In this document: positions 5,253 to 7,778 of the stretch, piece after piece
Numbering within the stretch: position 1 is the stretch's first letter
Layout of the letters: every line of letters begins with the position of its first letter
NCBI GenBank assembly: GCA_001778055.1
Contig: MFFY01000028.1
Span: 1-7,778, forward strand
Direction: 5' to 3'
From: Candidatus Falkowbacteria bacterium RIFCSPLOWO2_12_FULL_45_13
Lineage (GTDB): Bacteria > Patescibacteriota > Patescibacteriia > Patescibacteriales > GWC2-42-12
Length of the DNA stretch: 7,778 nucleotides
Notes under the pieces: generated by a model
Told to the model about the DNA's origin: nothing
The model's input: only the letters and a program-made list of their open reading frames with translations
Databases searched by the model: none
Translations under genes and position numbers: made by a program

Positions 5253-6767
5253 ATGTCTAAACTGAAAAAAATGATTTTGCCGGGCGTGGTTTTTTTGACC
5301 GGCGGTTCGGTTTTGGTCTTAGAAGTCGCGGCTACCCGGATTTTATCGCCTTATTTCGGCAATACGATTTATACGGTTTCCAGCATTATCGGCGTTATCC
5401 TGATGGCTCTAAGTTTAGGCTATTATTTCGGCGGCCGGCTGGCGGATCAGCGCGCGTCTTTAGGCTGGTTCTACGGCATAATTCTAGTTAGCGGTCTGAC
5501 CGTTATCATTTTGGAAGCGATGATTATTTTAGTTTTACCTTTCTTAGGCCATTGGCTGTCATTAATTTACGGTCCTTTGATTGCCTCGTTTATTTTATTT
5601 TTTATACCAGCTCTGCTATTGGGCATGCTTTCGCCCTATGCCATTAAACTGCAACATCAGGCGTTTCCGGTCCTGGGCATCGGGCGAGTGAGCGGAACTA
5701 TATTTTTTTGGTCGACGCTGGGCAGTATCGCTGGTAGCCTATTGACCGGTTTTGTGTTCATCCCCAATTTCGGTGTTGATAAAATTATTATCGGCGTCGG
5801 CCTGTTACTGGTAACGATTGGTCTTCTCCCGTTGCTAAAAAATGGCATTAAAATAAAATATTTCTTTCTAATTTTTTTAATAGGAATTTTTTTGGCCATA
5901 GAGTTTGTGGTTTTGCAGTTTAATGCCGGCGGCTCGGTATACGCCCGCGACGGCGTTTACGAAAAATTATTGATTTTTGACGGGCAATATAATGGCCGGC
6001 CGGCCAGATTTTTTCAACAGGATAGGAGTCATGCCGCCGCCAGGTACTTAGATGGCGAGGAATTAGTTTATGATTATACGAAATATTACGTCTGGTATAA
6101 AGTCTTAAAGCCTCTAGCGAAAACAGCTTTAGTTATCGGCGGCGGCGCTTATTCTATCCCCAAGGCTTTACTAGAAGATCCGGCGCTTGAAACCGTGGAG
6201 GTGGCCGAGATTGAGCCGTCGCTTTTTGAACTGGGCAAAAAGTATTTTCGCGTGCCATCGGACGATCGGCTTAAAAATCGCGTGGTTGACGGCCGACGCC
6301 TTTTGTTTGATAGTCCGAATAAATTCGATTTAATCTTCAGTGATGTTTATTATTCCCTCTATTCGGTGCCGGTTCATTTTACCACTGAAGAATTTTTTAC
6401 TTTGGCCAAAAGCAAATTAAATCTCAGCGGCATTTTCATGGCCAACCTGATCGGTAAGCTGGATAGCCGGCCGCCATCGCTGATTTTTTCTGAAATGAAA
6501 ACTTTTAGGGCGGTTTTTCCCAACAGCTATTTCTTCGCGGTGCAAACGCCTGAATCAAAACAGGCGCAAAATATTATTTTCCTGGGCTATAACCGCGACC
6601 AAGCCATTGATTTTTCCGCCGCCGCGGTGGTTAATCATCCTGATCCGATCATAAGACAGGCGGTCTCGAAATTAATTGATTTGACTAAAATTGATTTTAG
6701 TTTATACGCGAAATTAACGGATAATTACGCGCCGGTAGAATATTTAACCGCTAAAGTTTTAAATTAA
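5253..6767 (+). CDS. Membrane protein fused to a spermidine-synthase-like domain
   Basis: This 504-residue protein joins an N-terminal membrane region to a C-terminal methyltransferase-fold domain of the spermidine synthase (aminopropyltransferase) type, a layout usually annotated as fused MFS/spermidine synthase. About seven helices are visible near residues 7-27, 41-60, 72-96, 105-127, 148-170, 177-196 and 203-222. The soluble domain spans about 228-504. Its nucleotide-binding loop reads IGGGAYS (295-301) instead of the GGGDG of true spermidine synthases, and the FSDVYYS strand (362-368) replaces the usual D-x-x-D-P motif. E319 or E321 could contact the ligand ribose, VDGRR (345-349) holds the next conserved acid, and LTDNYAPVEYL (488-498) is a typical family ending. 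The true substrate is unknown and ordinary polyamine synthesis is doubtful. It starts 9 bp after hydF and probably shares its transcript. The leader before the ATG is A/T-rich with no Shine-Dalgarno sequence. Confidence 0.85.
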   Translation: MSKLKKMILPGVVFLTGGSVLVLEVAATRILSPYFGNTIYTVSSIIGVILMALSLGYYFGGRLADQRASLGWFYGIILVSGLTVIILEAMIILVLPFLGHWLSLIYGPLIASFILFFIPALLLGMLSPYAIKLQHQAFPVLGIGRVSGTIFFWSTLGSIAGSLLTGFVFIPNFGVDKIIIGVGLLLVTIGLLPLLKNGIKIKYFFLIFLIGIFLAIEFVVLQFNAGGSVYARDGVYEKLLIFDGQYNGRPARFFQQDRSHAAARYLDGEELVYDYTKYYVWYKVLKPLAKTALVIGGGAYSIPKALLEDPALETVEVAEIEPSLFELGKKYFRVPSDDRLKNRVVDGRRLLFDSPNKFDLIFSDVYYSLYSVPVHFTTEEFFTLAKSKLNLSGIFMANLIGKLDSRPPSLIFSEMKTFRAVFPNSYFFAVQTPESKQAQNIIFLGYNRDQAIDFSAAAVVNHPDPIIRQAVSKLIDLTKIDFSLYAKLTDNYAPVEYLTAKVLN

Positions 6768-6786
6768 TAAACAGTACTTACGCGTT

Positions 6787-6816
6787 TTAACAATTTTTAT
6801 TAACCTCAGATAAGAT
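6787..6816 (+). promoter_or_regulatory. Possible promoter of the DMT-family gene
   Basis: TTAACA at 6787-6792 (5 of 6 matches to the -35 consensus) and TAAGAT at 6811-6816 (4 of 6 matches to the -10 consensus) are separated by 18 bp in the 74-bp gap after the spermidine-synthase-like gene. Transcription would begin near 6823, about 19 bases before the ATG at 6842. This suggests that the last gene is transcribed independently of the hyd operon, although no terminator is visible between them. Confidence 0.4.
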
Positions 6817-6841
6817 TAGAGAGTATGTAAATAAATAATTT

Positions 6842-7675
6842 ATGTTTGGCGTGGCCATAACTTTTGTTTCCTCTTTTTTGGACGAAATAGTCATTTCCTT
6901 GAGCAAGGTCAAATTAAACCAAGGGCAGATAAGCGTTTATAGCCTAGGTTTGATAAATACCTTGGCCGCGACAGTTTTTTTTCTTTTGATAAATATTGTT
7001 AAATGGGAATTCCATTTTTCTTTGGCTTCATTGCCGACTTTGAGCGTTAGGGCTGGTTTGGAGATCATCTTAATCGCCCTGTCTTTAAACGCCACCGCCT
7101 TGGCTGATCGCAGCACTTATGGTTTCGTCAGAGTCGTAACCATACCCTTGCTTTTAATCGTTGACTTTTTAATCGGTTATAAAATAAGCGGCTGGCAGCT
7201 GATTGGCATTGGTATTATAATGCTTTCTTTATTTTTACTTTTTTCTTACCAAGGCGTGAAAAAACAAGGCGTCTGGCTGTCTTTGGTTACGGCCGTGATG
7301 GCGGTGGCGACAATTTCCTTATATAAATACGATATCACCCACTTTAATTCGGTGGCGGCGGAACAAACTATTATACTAGCAATTTTGTTTATTTTTTTAA
7401 CCGGCCTGGCTTTTTTTAAAGCCAAAGAAAACCCTTTTATTTTTTTAAAACAGAAAATTTATGTCTGCCAAACATTCGTCAACGCCATTTCGGCTTTATT
7501 AAGCGGTTACGCCTATATTTTCGCGCCGGCTTCGGTGATTTTATCAGCTTACCGTTCCTCGTCCGTGTTTTGGTCAGTCATCTCGGGCAAGTTTTATTTT
7601 CATGAAAAGCATTTTTTAATTAAAATAATCTGTCTGGTCCTGCTGGCGGGCGGCATAGTATTGTTGGCGGTATAA
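6842..7675 (+). CDS. DMT/EamA-like membrane protein, substrate unknown
   Basis: A 277-residue, almost entirely hydrophobic protein. About ten membrane segments can be drawn, near residues 2-20, 31-52, 68-86, 96-113, 117-136, 144-161, 172-192, 206-225, 228-247 and 259-277. Length, helix number and the two-halves layout fit the drug/metabolite transporter (EamA-like) superfamily, whose members move metabolites or drugs across the inner membrane. A short polar link with KKQG (140-143) lies between the halves. The end of each half carries the glycine-rich helix usual for the superfamily (GIGIIMLSL, 122-130; LLAGGIVLLAV, 267-277). No substrate-specific motif is recognised. A 74-bp gap and a possible promoter separate it from the hyd cluster, so a role in hydrogenase maturation is not indicated. 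The ATG at 6842 follows an A/T-rich leader. The ATG at 6825 is followed at once by a stop codon and cannot be the start. Confidence 0.7.
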   Translation: MFGVAITFVSSFLDEIVISLSKVKLNQGQISVYSLGLINTLAATVFFLLINIVKWEFHFSLASLPTLSVRAGLEIILIALSLNATALADRSTYGFVRVVTIPLLLIVDFLIGYKISGWQLIGIGIIMLSLFLLFSYQGVKKQGVWLSLVTAVMAVATISLYKYDITHFNSVAAEQTIILAILFIFLTGLAFFKAKENPFIFLKQKIYVCQTFVNAISALLSGYAYIFAPASVILSAYRSSSVFWSVISGKFYFHEKHFLIKIICLVLLAGGIVLLAV

Positions 7676-7689
7676 TAAATTTTATCGGC

Positions 7690-7702
7690 TTTGTTGCACA
7701 AA
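7690..7702. repeat. Short inverted repeat resembling an insertion-sequence end
   Basis: TTTGT (7690-7694) and ACAAA (7698-7702) flank TGC. The wider sequence from 7687, GGCTTTGTTGCACAAAT, resembles terminal inverted repeats of some IS5-family elements such as the IS903 group. That is a recollection of style, not a match that was checked. No transposase reading frame lies to the left, and the window ends 76 bases to the right, so an element could begin here and extend outward, or this may be chance. Confidence 0.2.
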
Positions 7703-7712
7703 TATTATTTAA

Positions 7713-7727
7713 AGGCGCGAAGCGCCT
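7713..7727 (+). terminator. Hairpin after the DMT-family gene, weak terminator candidate
   Basis: AGGCGC (7713-7718) and GCGCCT (7722-7727) form a perfect six-pair GC-rich stem with a GAA loop, 38 bases after the last stop codon. No run of T follows on the plus strand, so it is not a standard intrinsic terminator in that direction. On the opposite strand a T-rich stretch (complement of 7702-7712) follows the stem, so it could stop transcription arriving from the right instead. A second small stem, TACGC (7743-7747) with GCGTA (7752-7756), lies close by. Confidence 0.3.
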
Positions 7728-7778
7728 GTGAACATTAAAATTTACGCTGCCGCGTAGCTATCCGGCATTCCCAGAGCC

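Noticed and set aside
1..7778. CRISPR array, tRNA or rRNA genes
   Set aside because: No regularly spaced identical repeats, cloverleaf-like sequences or ribosomal RNA segments were seen on either strand.

Overview
The window carries six complete plus-strand genes and no credible minus-strand gene. Its core is a full [FeFe]-hydrogenase maturation set, hydG-hydE-hydF (1464-5243). The genes are separated by only 16 and 8 bp. A fourth gene follows 9 bp later and encodes a membrane protein fused to a spermidine-synthase-like methyltransferase-fold domain. These four genes look like one transcription unit. A polytopic AI-2E-family (PerM/YdiK-like) membrane protein lies upstream, and a DMT/EamA-like membrane protein lies downstream behind its own possible promoter.

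The organism is a bacterium using the standard code: TAA and TAG are the stops and no TGA is read through. Coding DNA is AT-leaning, with long A and T runs and frequent GGCC/GCCGGC patches. Intergenic DNA is very AT-rich. None of the six genes has a clear Shine-Dalgarno sequence, and most starts are preceded by A/T-rich leaders. The mix of a fused membrane/spermidine-synthase-like protein, an AI-2E-type permease and a DMT protein is compatible with an uncultivated lineage such as Patescibacteria (CPR) or a similar candidate phylum. That is an inference from style and content; there is no rRNA or other phylogenetic marker here.

Functionally, HydG (tyrosine lyase, source of Fe-CO/CN), HydE (radical SAM, acts on the HydG product) and HydF (GTPase and scaffold) build the 2Fe subcluster of the [FeFe]-hydrogenase H-cluster. 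All their iron-sulfur ligand motifs are intact, so the pathway looks functional. The hydrogenase HydA itself is not in the window. Two departures stand out. HydF has lost the canonical NKxD guanine-recognition motif. The aminopropyltransferase-like partner lacks the acidic residue of the GGGDG motif, so it is unlikely to be an ordinary spermidine synthase.

The left flank (1-306) has no convincing gene. It holds what looks like one end of a dispersed hairpin repeat, repeated ATTAAAATC units, a 14-bp palindrome and a possible promoter. The right flank (7676-7778) holds two short GC-rich hairpins and a sequence resembling an insertion-sequence end.
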